A stretch of DNA of 64,000 bases from Streptococcus taonis (GCF_029948085.1 NZ_JARZZP010000006.1:1-64000), one strand, 5' to 3'. Numbered from the stretch's first letter, positions 1 to 11,017 are shown. The notes: generated from the letters alone by a model not told the origin. Numbers and translations: made by a program.

Positions 1-2310
1 TCCAGAATCGTCGTTAAATGTGATATCAACATCTGCATCTTCACCAGTATAAAGATAAACTTCTTTTTTGTTTGGAGTTGGATCTGAATAAGGAATCTCT
101 ACTGTTGGAGCTACGTTATCACGTGCAGGAGTTACAACTACAGTAACTTCAATCTCACCTGACTCTTTACCTTGGCTATCAACAGCTTTATACTTAACTG
201 TGTAAGTGCCTTGGGTATTTGTATCAACTGTCTTAGTTGCAGTGTTTCCATTTACTGAGACAACTTCAGCATGAACCTTATCACCTAGGGTTGCTTGGGC
301 ATCATCTTCTTTATCTGCTACTGTAACAAGAGATGCAAGGTCAAGTTGAGCACCTTGTTGAACAGTTTTTGTGTTTCCTTCAACTGCTGATGCAATAGTT
401 GGAGCTTGGTTTTCTACTGAGCGTGATTGCCAGTCAGCCACACTTGAGAAGCCACCTTCTACCACGTTTGAAATAGCTGCTACTTCAACACCTGCAATCT
501 TGTCAGCCATTGTAAGGACAATCGTGTCTTGGAACTTACCGTGCTCAACTGATTTGACAGTTGCTTTGTCTGATTTTTGTGATGTCCATGCAGCTGAGGC
601 ACTGTCACGTTTAACTGGGATTTCTAGAACTTGACCTGAAGTATCTGTGTAGCGGAAGTAAGCGATCCCTGCATCGTGAGGAACCTTAAGAGTCACTTCT
701 TTTTGTCCTGCAATAACAGCGTCTTGATTAGTAGACAAGCTTGAAGGTTCAACAGTTGTCACACCGACAGATACTGGTACTGTACGACGGCCACTTTCAG
801 TACCGTTGACAGTTTGACTCACCTGTACTAGTTGACGTGGTTTAATAGTTGTACCATCACCTTGGTTGTTGTTCAAGGCTGTTGGAAGCTCACCAGTAGT
901 CCAGTTTCCAGCGCTGTCAACAGTGACATTTCCGATATTTTGCTCCTGACCATCTACATAAAGCTTGATAGTTGCACCTGGAACCCCTGTTCCTGAAAGA
1001 GTGCTTGAAGTTGAAGCTACTGTTTGAACAGGAACATTAACAGAAGTTTTGCTCAAGTTTGGAGTCACACTTGGTGCATCAACCTGACTAACCAACTGCT
1101 TGTCATACTTACCTGAGATCGCATACCAGTTGTACATCGCTAAGTTTTTTACAGATTGCACACCTGCAATATAAGAAATCGTTTGTGATGGGTCTTCAAC
1201 CACTGTACGGTAACGAACAGTGAACTTGCGAATACCTGAATAAATACTTGTATCAAGAAGGTAGAGTTTCTTAGAGTTATCCTTGACACCGTTCAAACCA
1301 GGAATCTTATTGTATTCACTGCCACCAGTAGTACCTATTACATATTTCTCAACCTGACTGTTATCATAAATATACTGCGTACCTTCTGCTTTTGCGTTTC
1401 CGTTACCATTACTCCATTCAGTTCGAGTATTATAAACGCCATCATACTCTGTTACTACATTATATGGGTCAGATACGTTTTTAGGAATTGAGAAATACCA
1501 GAAGGCACCTGCTTTATCGTATTGAGCCTCGTTAAAGGTTACCGTCCATTCCAAGACTGGACGTCCTTGACCGGATGGGTCTGTAGGAACTGTTTTCCCA
1601 TTGACAACTTCATAGTCATCCAGCTGTCTGTACTCAATCTTAGCACGCTGAGTTGGATCTCCGTTCTCAATTTTTTTACCACCCTTGTATTCGAACTTAA
1701 TATCCTGCCCTTCCATAGAGCGATCTTGAGCACGTTCTTGTCCTGCTGCTCGACGGCTTCTTGACTTAGGTTGAGTGGCTGAAGTTTCTGCTGGAGCTGC
1801 CACTTTGACAGTTTGAGCTGCTGACAAGTTTGCACTTGAACCATCTGCAAAAGTCACAACTACTGATCCGTCTGCTTGGATTTGAACATCAGTCGCAGTA
1901 GGATTTACCCCCTTAACAGCTTCCACTACATTTGCTTTTTCTTCATCTGTCAAAGCTGAAGAATTTGCAACTACTGTCAATGAAGGAAGCTGAACTCCAT
2001 CTGCTTCCTTAGCTGTTTTTGCTGAAGTAGCTTCTGAACTTGTAGGATTTTCAGCAACCACAGGTGAAGTTGTTGACACCTCCACTGCTGGTGCTTTATA
2101 CGTTCCTACTTCGTCACTAGAGCTTGCTTCAGCAGCTGAGTTGGCAGTTTTAGTCTCTACCTCCCCAGTATCAGCTGTGTCGGCCTTAACCGTTGGAGCT
2201 ACCAAGGCTGCACCAACTGCAAAGACAAGCGAACAACCAAAAAGGAAATGTTTTCCTTTTTTAATCATACGCCAGTTCTTCTGCTCTGCATTTTTACGAT
2301 TAAAATACAT
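1..2310 (-). CDS. Large cell-wall surface adhesin, N-terminal part (partial)
   Basis: The reading frame is open from the ATG at 2310 to the left edge: 770 codons with no stop, so the C-terminus and any LPXTG anchor lie outside the window. GGAG at 2319-2322 sits 8 bases before the ATG. Residues 1-43 form a long signal peptide with a YSIRK-like G-x-S-x(4)-G core (about residues 25-33), with cleavage likely after VKA. Next comes a Thr/Ser/Ala-rich linker, then a small domain near 100-165 (LTDEEKANVVEAVK), a dibasic RSRRAA segment, and a long beta-rich region to about residue 410 that may be the ligand-binding head. Ig-like or cadherin-like modules follow from about 411, 634 and 731 (NQAPTIAS and NVAPTVEIP starts). 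The module layout is seen directly; the adhesin role is inferred from the family. The ligand cannot be named. Confidence 0.85.
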   Translation of the reverse strand, partial: MYFNRKNAEQKNWRMIKKGKHFLFGCSLVFAVGAALVAPTVKADTADTGEVETKTANSAAEASSSDEVGTYKAPAVEVSTTSPVVAENPTSSEATSAKTAKEADGVQLPSLTVVANSSALTDEEKANVVEAVKGVNPTATDVQIQADGSVVVTFADGSSANLSAAQTVKVAAPAETSATQPKSRSRRAAGQERAQDRSMEGQDIKFEYKGGKKIENGDPTQRAKIEYRQLDDYEVVNGKTVPTDPSGQGRPVLEWTVTFNEAQYDKAGAFWYFSIPKNVSDPYNVVTEYDGVYNTRTEWSNGNGNAKAEGTQYIYDNSQVEKYVIGTTGGSEYNKIPGLNGVKDNSKKLYLLDTSIYSGIRKFTVRYRTVVEDPSQTISYIAGVQSVKNLAMYNWYAISGKYDKQLVSQVDAPSVTPNLSKTSVNVPVQTVASTSSTLSGTGVPGATIKLYVDGQEQNIGNVTVDSAGNWTTGELPTALNNNQGDGTTIKPRQLVQVSQTVNGTESGRRTVPVSVGVTTVEPSSLSTNQDAVIAGQKEVTLKVPHDAGIAYFRYTDTSGQVLEIPVKRDSASAAWTSQKSDKATVKSVEHGKFQDTIVLTMADKIAGVEVAAISNVVEGGFSSVADWQSRSVENQAPTIASAVEGNTKTVQQGAQLDLASLVTVADKEDDAQATLGDKVHAEVVSVNGNTATKTVDTNTQGTYTVKYKAVDSQGKESGEIEVTVVVTPARDNVAPTVEIPYSDPTPNKKEVYLYTGEDADVDITFNDDSG

Positions 2311-2362
2311 CACATTATCTCCTTTGTTTAAAAATAACTGCATGTCTTTTACATACAATTCA

Positions 2363-2391
2363 ATTATACATCTCTTCTAGAAAATAGTCAA
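2363..2391 (-). promoter_or_regulatory. Promoter of the surface adhesin gene
   Basis: On the minus strand TTGACT (2386-2391) and TATAAT (2363-2368) are separated by 17 bases. Transcription would give a 5' leader of about 45 nt before the ATG at 2310. Confidence 0.75.
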
Positions 2392-2918
2392 TTAAAACAA
2401 TTTTTGAACTTTCAAGTATTTTATAAACCCAAAACTACATATACACTGCCTTTTATCACTTAATATAGTTATCTAAAAATTAAGTAAAACAGGATTCTAC
2501 ACACACAGTTTTCTTCACTGGACCTTTTAAGACACAAAATTTCAAAAAAACAGAAAATTTACATTAAGTTTTCAGAATGAAAGAAAAAATATATGAATGG
2601 AGTTTTTATCAAAGAACATGAGTAACCCTAAATATTCTTGAATCTTTTACTACTCAAGAAAAATCAACCTACACTTTTTATTGACAAACCACTTAAGAAA
2701 GATGCTAGTCCAAGTATATATTTTTAACAAGACAATCGATAGACCTTCTTATGTTCTAGGAGGGTAAGGAAAGAGTTTTTAATGAATCCCATACTATAGG
2801 TGATCGCACACTAAAAATTTTTGCTTTTTTTGATTTTATAGGCTTAAAATGGTGTTTTCTTTTAAAAATTATGAGATAGCACCGAGGGATGCCATCGATT
2901 ACACCTGTGAGAGTCAAA
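2392..2918. other. Gene-free AT-rich interval
   Basis: No coding frame with a ribosome site, no RNA gene and no clear terminator was seen here. It separates the adhesin promoter from the RUP element and is probably upstream non-coding DNA of the adhesin gene. Confidence 0.5.
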
Positions 2919-3026
2919 TATAGTAGATTGAAATAAGATATGAACAAAGAGATTAGAAAAGTCAAAGTAATTTCTAGAAATATTTTTAGCAGTCATAGTG
3001 TACTATTCCAGATTCAATCCACTATA
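2919..3026. repeat. RUP element (about 107 bp)
   Basis: Imperfect terminal inverted repeats TAGTAGATTGAA (2921 onward) and TTCAATCCACTA (ending near 3024) enclose about 107 bp and end in TA dinucleotides. Length, ends and TA context match RUP, the small pneumococcal repeat thought to be mobilised by the IS630-Spn1 transposase. It has no coding capacity. The neighbouring BOX begins 9 bp further on. Confidence 0.8.
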
Positions 3027-3035
3027 AAAGGACTT

Positions 3036-3231
3036 ATACTCTTCGAAAATCTCTTCAAACCACGTCAGCTTCACCTTGCCGTAGGTATGGTTACTGACTT
3101 CGTCAGTTCTATCCACAACCTCAAAACAGTGTTTTGAGCTGACTTCGTCAGTTCTATCTGCAACCTCAAAGCAGTGCTTTGAGCAACCTGCGGCTAGCTT
3201 CCTAGTTTGCTCTTTGATTTTCATTGAGTAT
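3036..3231 (+). repeat. BOX element, boxA-boxB-boxC
   Basis: The boxA part (about 3036-3095) contains CACGTCAGCTTCACCTTGCC, the target region of the BOXA1R fingerprinting primer. One boxB (GACTTCGTCAGTTCTAT then CAAAACAGTGTTTTGAG, about 3096-3139) and a boxC (about 3140-3231, ending CATTGAGTAT) follow. BOX elements are found in S. pneumoniae and close relatives. The ends ATACTC and GAGTAT are inverted, and the RNA would fold as a long stem-loop. Confidence 0.92.
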
Positions 3232-3524
3232 TAGTCTTCTAGCATACTGAACTAAATCCTTGGTCTAAATCATTTGTCTCTTTTTGCAGTCTGAACAACA
3301 GCGCTAGGCTCATTTGACAGACATCCTTCTCGAGATGATACTCTCTACTATTCTTGTTGTTAACAAGTTCTACTAGCTACCGCCTATTATGGTTTTTTCA
3401 AGTCAGAACCGAGTTTTCAGGACTACTTGAGATACTTGATGTACTTGTTAATCCTAAATTACTGTTTTTTGCTAAAAGTATCCAATTTACCGAATAAACC
3501 TTAGTTTGGCTCCAAAAGATGCAT
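3232..3524. other. Gene-free interval downstream of liaR
   Basis: No coding frame, promoter or strong terminator could be supported in this stretch between the BOX element and the liaR stop codon. Confidence 0.45.
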
Positions 3525-4157
3525 CTAGAAGTTCTCCTGCCCTACCAAGTGATGTTGAAAGGCATAAACTGCTGCCTGGGTGCGGTCGCTAACCTGAAGT
3601 TTAGCAAGAATGTTGGAGACGTGGGTTTTAACTGTCTTAAGGGAGATGAAAAGTTCATCAGCAATACGCTGATTTTCATAGCCCTTGGCGATTAGTTGAA
3701 GGACATCTCGTTCACGCGCAGTCAGCTCTTCATGTAATTCAATATGATTGCGGTTGTATTCTACCTTTTTACTCACCTCTTGTTCAATAGCGAACTCACC
3801 GGCTGCTACCTTACGAACAGCGTGTAACAATTCATCTGCGCTCGAAGTCTTAAGCATATATCCTCTAGCTCCAGCATTCAAGACTGGCATGATTTTTTCA
3901 TTATCTAGGTAAGATGTCACAATCAAGATTTTAGCCTCTGGCCATTCTTTGAGAATAGCTAGTGTCGCATCAATCCCATTGACTTCAGGCATGACAATAT
4001 CCATGACAATCACATCTGGACGAAGCTCCAAGGCCATGGAAATTCCTTCCGCACCATTGGTTGCTTCTCCTACAACCTCTACATCATCTTGTAATTCAAA
4101 ATAACTTTTCAAACCAAGACGCACCATTTGGTGGTCATCTACCAATAATAGTTTCAT
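3525..4157 (-). CDS. liaR: Response regulator LiaR (NarL/LuxR family, RR03)
   Basis: DNA-binding response regulator of the LiaFSR cell-envelope stress system, called RR03 in pneumococcus. The 210-residue protein has a receiver domain (about 1-120) with acidic pair D7/D8, phospho-acceptor D53 in VMDIVMPEVNG and a conserved K near 104. A LuxR-type helix-turn-helix follows (about 143-195, LTARERDVLQLIAKGYENQRIA). It lies 11 bp after liaS in the same operon, so the kinase-regulator pairing is clear. In relatives the regulon covers envelope stress caused by lipid II-binding antibiotics and murein damage. All key residues are present. No terminator was recognised downstream. Confidence 0.93.
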   Translation of the reverse strand: MKLLLVDDHQMVRLGLKSYFELQDDVEVVGEATNGAEGISMALELRPDVIVMDIVMPEVNGIDATLAILKEWPEAKILIVTSYLDNEKIMPVLNAGARGYMLKTSSADELLHAVRKVAAGEFAIEQEVSKKVEYNRNHIELHEELTARERDVLQLIAKGYENQRIADELFISLKTVKTHVSNILAKLQVSDRTQAAVYAFQHHLVGQENF

Positions 4158-4168
4158 CTTACTTCCTC

Positions 4169-5167
4169 TTATCTATCCAAATCAAGCAAGGGAATACGAA
4201 TATCCACTGCCAAACCTTGCTTGGGAGCTGTTAATAATTGTATAGTCCCAGCCATATCTTCCACTCGTTCTTTGATATTTCGCAGACCATAGCTCAGTTC
4301 ATCAACATCATCCAGCTGAAAACCACGACCATTGTCTGCAACCTTCAACTGTAATTCCGTTTCCGTTTGATAAAGGTAAACATCTAGACATGAAGCTTGT
4401 GCATGCCGAAGTGTATTACTAATCAATTCTTGTACAATTCGGAAGACATGCTCCTCAATCTTTTTAGGTAGTGCAGTTACCTGATATTTAAAACTTACCT
4501 TCAGCTCACTTTTTTCTTCTAGCTCTTTGAGGAGTAGCTGAATCCCCTCCACCAAGCTTGTTTGTTCCAGTTCAATTGGACGTAAATGCAAAAGAAGAAT
4601 ACGCAAGTCTCTTTGGGCTGTCTCCAAAATGGCAGTCACACTTTGGAGTTGTGTTTGCATCTTCTCTCTGTCTAATTTGGAAGCTTGTTGACTGAGTCCC
4701 GATAAAATCATATGGGCAGCAAAAATTTCTTGGCTGACCGTATCATGCAAGTCACGTGCGATTCGCTTGCGCTCCTTTTCAACAATTTCTTCTTCTTTGA
4801 CCAAGGCCTGATTGTCTGCTTTTTGAATAGCTTCTGTCAACAAACCAAGCTTTCCTGACAAGTTTCTAAAACTTGCGTCTAAGTCAGCATCTCCTAGACT
4901 TTCAATATCTTTGCCAGCTAGCAGACGTTTGAGATTTGCTTGGATTCTTCTTTTTGAAATTTCATCAACAATTGTCCAGAATAGGACTAATAAAAAGGCC
5001 AGGGCAAGACTAAACATTAAAGCCAGAAATAAGACTTTTTCTGTCTTTTCTAAATCTTGGAAGAGAGAAGTCCACTCCAAATCTAAGACCTTAAAAAGGC
5101 TTCGAAATAGAAAAGCAACAAAGAGAAATGAGGTGAGTCCAATTAAAATATAGGGTTGCTTTTTCAT
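4169..5167 (-). CDS. liaS: Sensor histidine kinase LiaS (HK03)
   Basis: Membrane histidine kinase of the LiaFSR system. Two N-terminal transmembrane segments (about 6-26 and 45-68) bound a short extracytoplasmic loop, as in intramembrane-sensing kinases. A linker and coiled coil lead to the HisKA_3 dimerisation box with phospho-acceptor H141 in RIARDLHDTVSQE. The HATPase domain shows the N box (QELISNTLRHA, N251), DNGRGF at 278-283 and GLRNIKERV at 294-302. The start overlaps the end of liaF by 4 bases, implying translational coupling. It should phosphorylate LiaR and be held in check by LiaF. Confidence 0.93.
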   Translation of the reverse strand: MKKQPYILIGLTSFLFVAFLFRSLFKVLDLEWTSLFQDLEKTEKVLFLALMFSLALAFLLVLFWTIVDEISKRRIQANLKRLLAGKDIESLGDADLDASFRNLSGKLGLLTEAIQKADNQALVKEEEIVEKERKRIARDLHDTVSQEIFAAHMILSGLSQQASKLDREKMQTQLQSVTAILETAQRDLRILLLHLRPIELEQTSLVEGIQLLLKELEEKSELKVSFKYQVTALPKKIEEHVFRIVQELISNTLRHAQASCLDVYLYQTETELQLKVADNGRGFQLDDVDELSYGLRNIKERVEDMAGTIQLLTAPKQGLAVDIRIPLLDLDR

Positions 5168-5862
5168 CCTCTCACCACCTCAACATCTCCAACCATAGTT
5201 GTCAAAAGAATCTTAACACTCTTTGGACTCTTGAGATAATCTCTGGTTTCTTGATGAAATTGCTCATTACGTAAAGCACGTTTAGGCTGGTCAAAAAAGG
5301 TTAAATCTCCGTACAGAGAATTAACACTAAGACTGACTTCTACATCCACTGGTACAATAATTCTAGTAGTGCCGACTAGCTTTCTCAAGATGATGACATT
5401 ATCATGATTGCTCAAAATCACGTGCTCTAGATGAATGGTATCCTTCCCCATGAGACGAAAAAGATTGATATCATCAAAGCGACAAGTCTGGTAGCTTGAG
5501 AAGTGGTGGAGATTTCCAAACCAGCGATTTTTCTCCCTCTTCACCGTCACTACTTCTTCAAAAATCAGATTGGTGTCTTCTCTTTCCTGGTTCATCATAG
5601 GATAAAGCAAGAACAGGCTGTATATCAAGGCCACAAAGATAGCCATAATGACAAAGGGATTGAGCATGATGATAAAGAAAAATAGGATGCTCACTGCCAC
5701 TAATATGAGGTTATTTCCCTGTCTTCCAGTATAGTATCGAATCATCAGTAAAAACAAGAGCAAGATCAGCAGAAAACGGGAAAAATGCTCTGATACCATC
5801 ATAATCAGAGCTCCTGTTAATAAACAAGCTTCAATAAATAGAAAAATTTGAAATTTTCGCAT
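5164..5862 (-). CDS. liaF: LiaF, membrane inhibitor of the LiaSR system
   Basis: First gene of the liaFSR operon. The 232-residue protein has several hydrophobic N-terminal segments (about 5-25, 30-45, 50-85) and a soluble beta-rich C-terminal domain (about 120-232, containing DVEVSLSVNSLYGDLTF) typical of LiaF. In relatives LiaF keeps LiaS inactive until envelope damage occurs. The identification rests on domain layout plus its place directly before liaS and liaR. AGAGGAC serves as ribosome site before the ATG at 5862. Confidence 0.85.
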   Translation of the reverse strand: MRKFQIFLFIEACLLTGALIMMVSEHFSRFLLILLLFLLMIRYYTGRQGNNLILVAVSILFFFIIMLNPFVIMAIFVALIYSLFLLYPMMNQEREDTNLIFEEVVTVKREKNRWFGNLHHFSSYQTCRFDDINLFRLMGKDTIHLEHVILSNHDNVIILRKLVGTTRIIVPVDVEVSLSVNSLYGDLTFFDQPKRALRNEQFHQETRDYLKSPKSVKILLTTMVGDVEVVRG

Positions 5863-5882
5863 GTATCCGTCCTCTCTATTTT

Positions 5883-5891
5883 ATTGTATCA
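5883..5891 (-). promoter_or_regulatory. Extended -10 promoter of liaFSR
   Basis: TG-A-TACAAT on the minus strand (5883-5891) is an extended -10 with no good -35 hexamer at the right distance. This would fit activator-dependent (LiaR) expression, but the LiaR site itself was not identified. Confidence 0.5.
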
Positions 5892-5931
5892 CAAAACCAA
5901 AAAGTCACATCAGTCTGAGGAATGATAAAAA

Positions 5932-5953
5932 GACCGGGACCAAAATCCCGACC
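5932..5953 (-). terminator. Rho-independent terminator after fni
   Basis: GGTCGGGA and TCCCGGTC pair around a TTTTGG loop and are followed by TTTTT on the minus strand, immediately after the fni stop. It separates the mevalonate operon from liaFSR. Confidence 0.85.
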
Positions 5954-5956
5954 TCC

Positions 5957-7935
<1,979 letters not shown>

Positions 7936-7949
<14 letters not shown>

Positions 7950-8889
7950 CTTGGCTCAAATCCTTTGTCTTTGAAACGATTAAGCGATAGCGTTGACCTA
8001 AGAGTTCTGATAGATGTTCCAAGTCTTTTTCTAAACAAAGAACCTTGACATTGGGCCCCGCATCCATGGTGAAGTAACAAGATTCTCCTTGTTCTCTAAG
8101 TTGACGAACGAAATCCATAGCCTCATAACTCGCATCTGTCAGATAAGAGAACGGCGGATTGGCAGTTTTTGTCGTAGCATGCATGGCAAGAGCGTTCTTT
8201 TCTGTTAATACTCCAACTTTCTTAAAGTCATTCTCCTTGAGGTAGACCAGCATATCCTTGTAGTCTTGTTCAGACTGACGAATCCACTCATCAAATGTTG
8301 TCGAAGTTTCCACACAGAGTTTCATACCATCCCGACTAGAGATTGGTTTTTTCTGGTCTTCCAAGACCAACATGATCATAGCTAGTTTCAAGTCAGTCTC
8401 GACTGGATAAATCTCTCCACTATCCTTGTCCCAAGCTGCTAAGGGACCATAAAAACTACGAGACGAAGATCCTGATGCAAATTTAGCTTCCAAAGCCAAT
8501 TCTTTACGATCTAATCCTAATTGGAAATAGGCATTACAAGCTTTGACCAAGGCAGACAAACCGCTAGAACTTGAGGACAAGCCTGCTGCCGTAGGCATAT
8601 TATTTTGAGTATCAATACGAACAAAACCCTCACCAGCTGGACGGTAACGGTCAATAATCTTGCTCATCTTGGCATGCTCCGCCTCATTTTGTAGCTGACC
8701 ATTGATATAAAAGGCATCAGCTGTCGCATCCGTCGGTAGAGATGACAAAGTCGTCTCCGTGTACATATTTTCCAAAGTCAAAGAAATACTGCTAGTAGCA
8801 GGCACCATCTCTTTTTCTTTTTTCTTTCCCCAATATTTGATAATGGCAATATTGGCATAGGAACGTACTGTTACAGGCTTTCGATCCAT
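7936..8889 (-). CDS. mvaD: Diphosphomevalonate decarboxylase
   Basis: GHMP-fold enzyme that uses ATP to convert diphosphomevalonate to isopentenyl diphosphate. The 317-residue protein starts with VRSYANIAIIKYWGKK, a diagnostic MvaD segment carrying the substrate-binding Y and K. The ATP loop is TAAGLSSSSSGLSAL, with ASGSSSRSFYGPL and a C-terminal MDAGPNVKVL following. The start overlaps the end of mvaK1 by 19 bases. Confidence 0.96.
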
Positions 8890-9749
8890 GTCTGAACAGC
8901 TCCTTTCTCTTCTAATCTTTCTGCTAGTTCTTGCGCTTGGCTCTCATTAGCAACCAAGGCAATGATACAGCCACCTAGACCACCACCACTCATCTTGGCA
9001 CCTAGAGCTCCATGTGCAAGAGCAGTTTCAACCAAGGCATCTGCCTCAGGACTGCTAACTCCAATTTCCTTTAGATTTCCATGAGCTTTGGTAAGAATCT
9101 CTCCCAGCTTCACGGCATCTTTTGTTTTTATCGCTTCTTCTGCTTCTTGGGTCAACTCTCCTAGCGCATGCAAGAAAGGTAAGGCATCCTTGCCCTTGCT
9201 CTCAACAACTTGGATAGCTTCACGAGTATGTCCATAAACTCCAGTATCTGCAATAACCAGATAAGCTGACAAATCCATGGTTAATTCTTCAAAACCAACA
9301 TTCTTGATAAAACGAATAGGCTGGTCACTAAGACAGGTCTTGGCATCTAAACCACTAGGATTCATATGGGCAATCATCTCCGCCCGATTGACCAAAATTT
9401 CTAAAACATCATGTGGAAGTTCTGCTTGGTAATAATCAAATACCGCTCGAATGGCCGCAATACTTATGGCTGCTGAAGAACCCATCCCACGTTTTTCAGG
9501 AATAGCCGAGTCAATTTGACAACGGATGCAAGCATCCTGGATATTTAAATACTCAAGAGAAGCATACACAGCCATAGACAAGGTGTCCTCTTCAAACAGA
9601 CGCCATGGTGTCGCTGCTGGAACCACCCGACAAGTCACCTCCACCTCTAAAAGAGGTAAAGAGATGGCTGGGTAGCCATAAACCACCGCATGCTCTCCTA
9701 TTAAAATAATTTTACTATGTGCCTGACCGACACCAACTTCTTTTGTCAT
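8871..9749 (-). CDS. mvaK1: Mevalonate kinase
   Basis: First enzyme of the operon, phosphorylating mevalonate at C5. The 292-residue GHMP kinase shows GQAHSKIILIGEHAVVYG at the N-terminus, the ATP loop KRGMGSSAAISIA near residue 90, the NPSGLDAKT catalytic aspartate region and C-terminal KMSGGGLGGC. In pneumococcus this enzyme is feedback-inhibited by diphosphomevalonate. That property is known for the family and not visible here. AGGA lies 5 bases upstream of the ATG. Confidence 0.96.
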   Translation of the reverse strand: MTKEVGVGQAHSKIILIGEHAVVYGYPAISLPLLEVEVTCRVVPAATPWRLFEEDTLSMAVYASLEYLNIQDACIRCQIDSAIPEKRGMGSSAAISIAAIRAVFDYYQAELPHDVLEILVNRAEMIAHMNPSGLDAKTCLSDQPIRFIKNVGFEELTMDLSAYLVIADTGVYGHTREAIQVVESKGKDALPFLHALGELTQEAEEAIKTKDAVKLGEILTKAHGNLKEIGVSSPEADALVETALAHGALGAKMSGGGLGGCIIALVANESQAQELAERLEEKGAVQTWIESL

Positions 9750-9819
9750 TTAATCCTACTATCAGATGAAAATCATCTTTTTCTAGATAAAATTTTAGAA
9801 CTTTATTCCTTTCTATTTT

Positions 9820-9825
9820 ATTATA
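9820..9825 (-). promoter_or_regulatory. -10 box of the mevalonate operon
   Basis: A perfect TATAAT lies about 70 bases upstream of mvaK1. The -35 would fall inside the preceding terminator hairpin and is poor, so only the -10 is claimed. Confidence 0.5.
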
Positions 9826-9838
9826 TTTTCACAAAAAA

Positions 9839-9863
9839 AGCGATTGTTTCCTTCACAATCGCT
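9839..9863 (-). terminator. Terminator after the choline-binding protein gene
   Basis: AGCGATTGT and ACAATCGCT form a 9-bp stem with a 7-base loop, followed by seven T on the minus strand. Confidence 0.92.
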
Positions 9864-9871
9864 TGTTTTCA

Positions 9872-10921
9872 TTACTGAACCCACTCGCCATTATAGTTGA
9901 CGTAGTAGCCACCTACAGTAGTATTCACAGCCAAGGCACCTGAACTATAGGCATAGTACCATTTACCATTAACTTGGAACCAGCCTGTCACCATAGATCC
10001 TGACGAACGAAGATAATACCAAGCATTATCGACATAAATCCAGCCAGTTTTCATATCACCGTTTTGAGCATCTAAATAATACCAAGTTGAACCTTCTTGA
10101 TACCAACCTGTAGCCATAGCACCTGATGAACGGAGATAATACCATTTATTACCGACATAAATCCAATCTGTTTTCATATCACCGTTTTGAGCATCTAGGT
10201 AATACCAAGTTGAACCTTCTTGATACCAACCTGTCGCCATAGCACCTGATGAACGAAGGTAGTACCATTTGTTACCAAGATATTGCCAACCTGTTTGCAT
10301 TGCAGCAGTTGTTGGATCGAGATAGTACCAAGTTGAATTGTCGTTAATCCAACCAGAACGTTTCTCACCACCAAGGTAGTCTTTCCCTGAAGAACCTGTT
10401 TTTGCTAGGTAATACCAGTTAGACTGATCGTAAAGCCAACCTGTTTTTAAAGAATGGTCTTGGTCAAAGTAATAGTTTGCTAATTTAAGAACTTCTGGGC
10501 CTTCAAATCCTTCACCATGTTTTTTGCCAACATTTAACGAATCCTTAGCCTCTAATTGTTGCCAACCAACAAATTCTTGTAGGACCCCATCTTGATTAAA
10601 GTAATACCATTTTGACATTGGCATATATTCTAATCTGATACCATTGGGGTAAGGACCAATGGTACTACCTTCATCTGGCATAGGAATATACTGCCAACCT
10701 ACTACCATTTCTCCCATATAGTCAAAAAAGTAGGTTTTCCCATCAATCACTCGCCAGGCCGTTTCTTTGATGTCACCCTTCTTGTAGTAGGTTCTACCAT
10801 TTTCTTGAACAAATTTCCAGCCTTCAGAATCTGAATCATCCGCAAATACTGTACTTGTTGCTAACAGACCAAAGAAGAAGACTGCGAGTCCAACTTGCAT
10901 CATTTTTTTCAGAAATTTCAT
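9872..10921 (-). CDS. Choline-binding repeat surface protein
   Basis: Secreted protein of 349 residues made almost entirely of choline-binding repeats. Start chosen at 10921 (MKFLKKMMQ) because GGAGG lies just upstream and a signal peptide begins there; a longer in-frame start at 10972 has none. The signal peptide ends at about residue 27 (STVFA-DD). About a dozen repeats of the GW-x-WYYL type follow (GWYQEGSTWYYLDAQNGDMK, NKWYYLRSSGAMATGW). These bind phosphocholine on teichoic acids and hold the protein on the surface. No separate catalytic domain is present, so it resembles the CbpC/CbpF/CbpJ group of pneumococcus, which flanks ritR there as well. The exact orthologue cannot be assigned. 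Confidence 0.9.
   Translation of the reverse strand: MKFLKKMMQVGLAVFFFGLLATSTVFADDSDSEGWKFVQENGRTYYKKGDIKETAWRVIDGKTYFFDYMGEMVVGWQYIPMPDEGSTIGPYPNGIRLEYMPMSKWYYFNQDGVLQEFVGWQQLEAKDSLNVGKKHGEGFEGPEVLKLANYYFDQDHSLKTGWLYDQSNWYYLAKTGSSGKDYLGGEKRSGWINDNSTWYYLDPTTAAMQTGWQYLGNKWYYLRSSGAMATGWYQEGSTWYYLDAQNGDMKTDWIYVGNKWYYLRSSGAMATGWYQEGSTWYYLDAQNGDMKTGWIYVDNAWYYLRSSGSMVTGWFQVNGKWYYAYSSGALAVNTTVGGYYVNYNGEWVQ
10031..10276 (-). repeat. Near-identical 123-bp tandem duplication inside the choline-binding gene
   Basis: Two consecutive 123-bp copies (10031-10153 and 10154-10276) encode a 41-residue unit, equal to two choline-binding repeats, and differ at only a few bases. Recent duplication or conversion is likely, and copy number may vary between strains. 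Confidence 0.8.
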
Positions 10922-10940
10922 TCTTGTTTCCTCCAAAATG

Positions 10941-10969
10941 ATTCTAGCAAAGTTCAAATCATATGTCAA
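10941..10969 (-). promoter_or_regulatory. Promoter of the choline-binding protein gene
   Basis: TTGACA (10964-10969) and TAGAAT (10941-10946) with a 17-base spacer on the minus strand, about 20 bases upstream of the start codon. Confidence 0.75.
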
Positions 10970-10989
10970 CATTTCAACGACTCAAAAAA

Positions 10990-11015
10990 AAGCAGTTACA
11001 AAACTGCAACTGCTT
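10990..11015 (-). terminator. Terminator after ritR
   Basis: AAGCAGTT and AACTGCTT pair around a 10-base loop, followed by a run of T on the minus strand, 3 bases past the ritR stop. Confidence 0.9.
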
Positions 11016-11017
11016 TT

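Noticed and set aside
1522-2380. Several open frames on both strands opposite or overlapping the adhesin gene
   Set aside because: The continuous 770-codon minus-strand frame with signal peptide and promoter explains the region; the others are shadows without ribosome sites.
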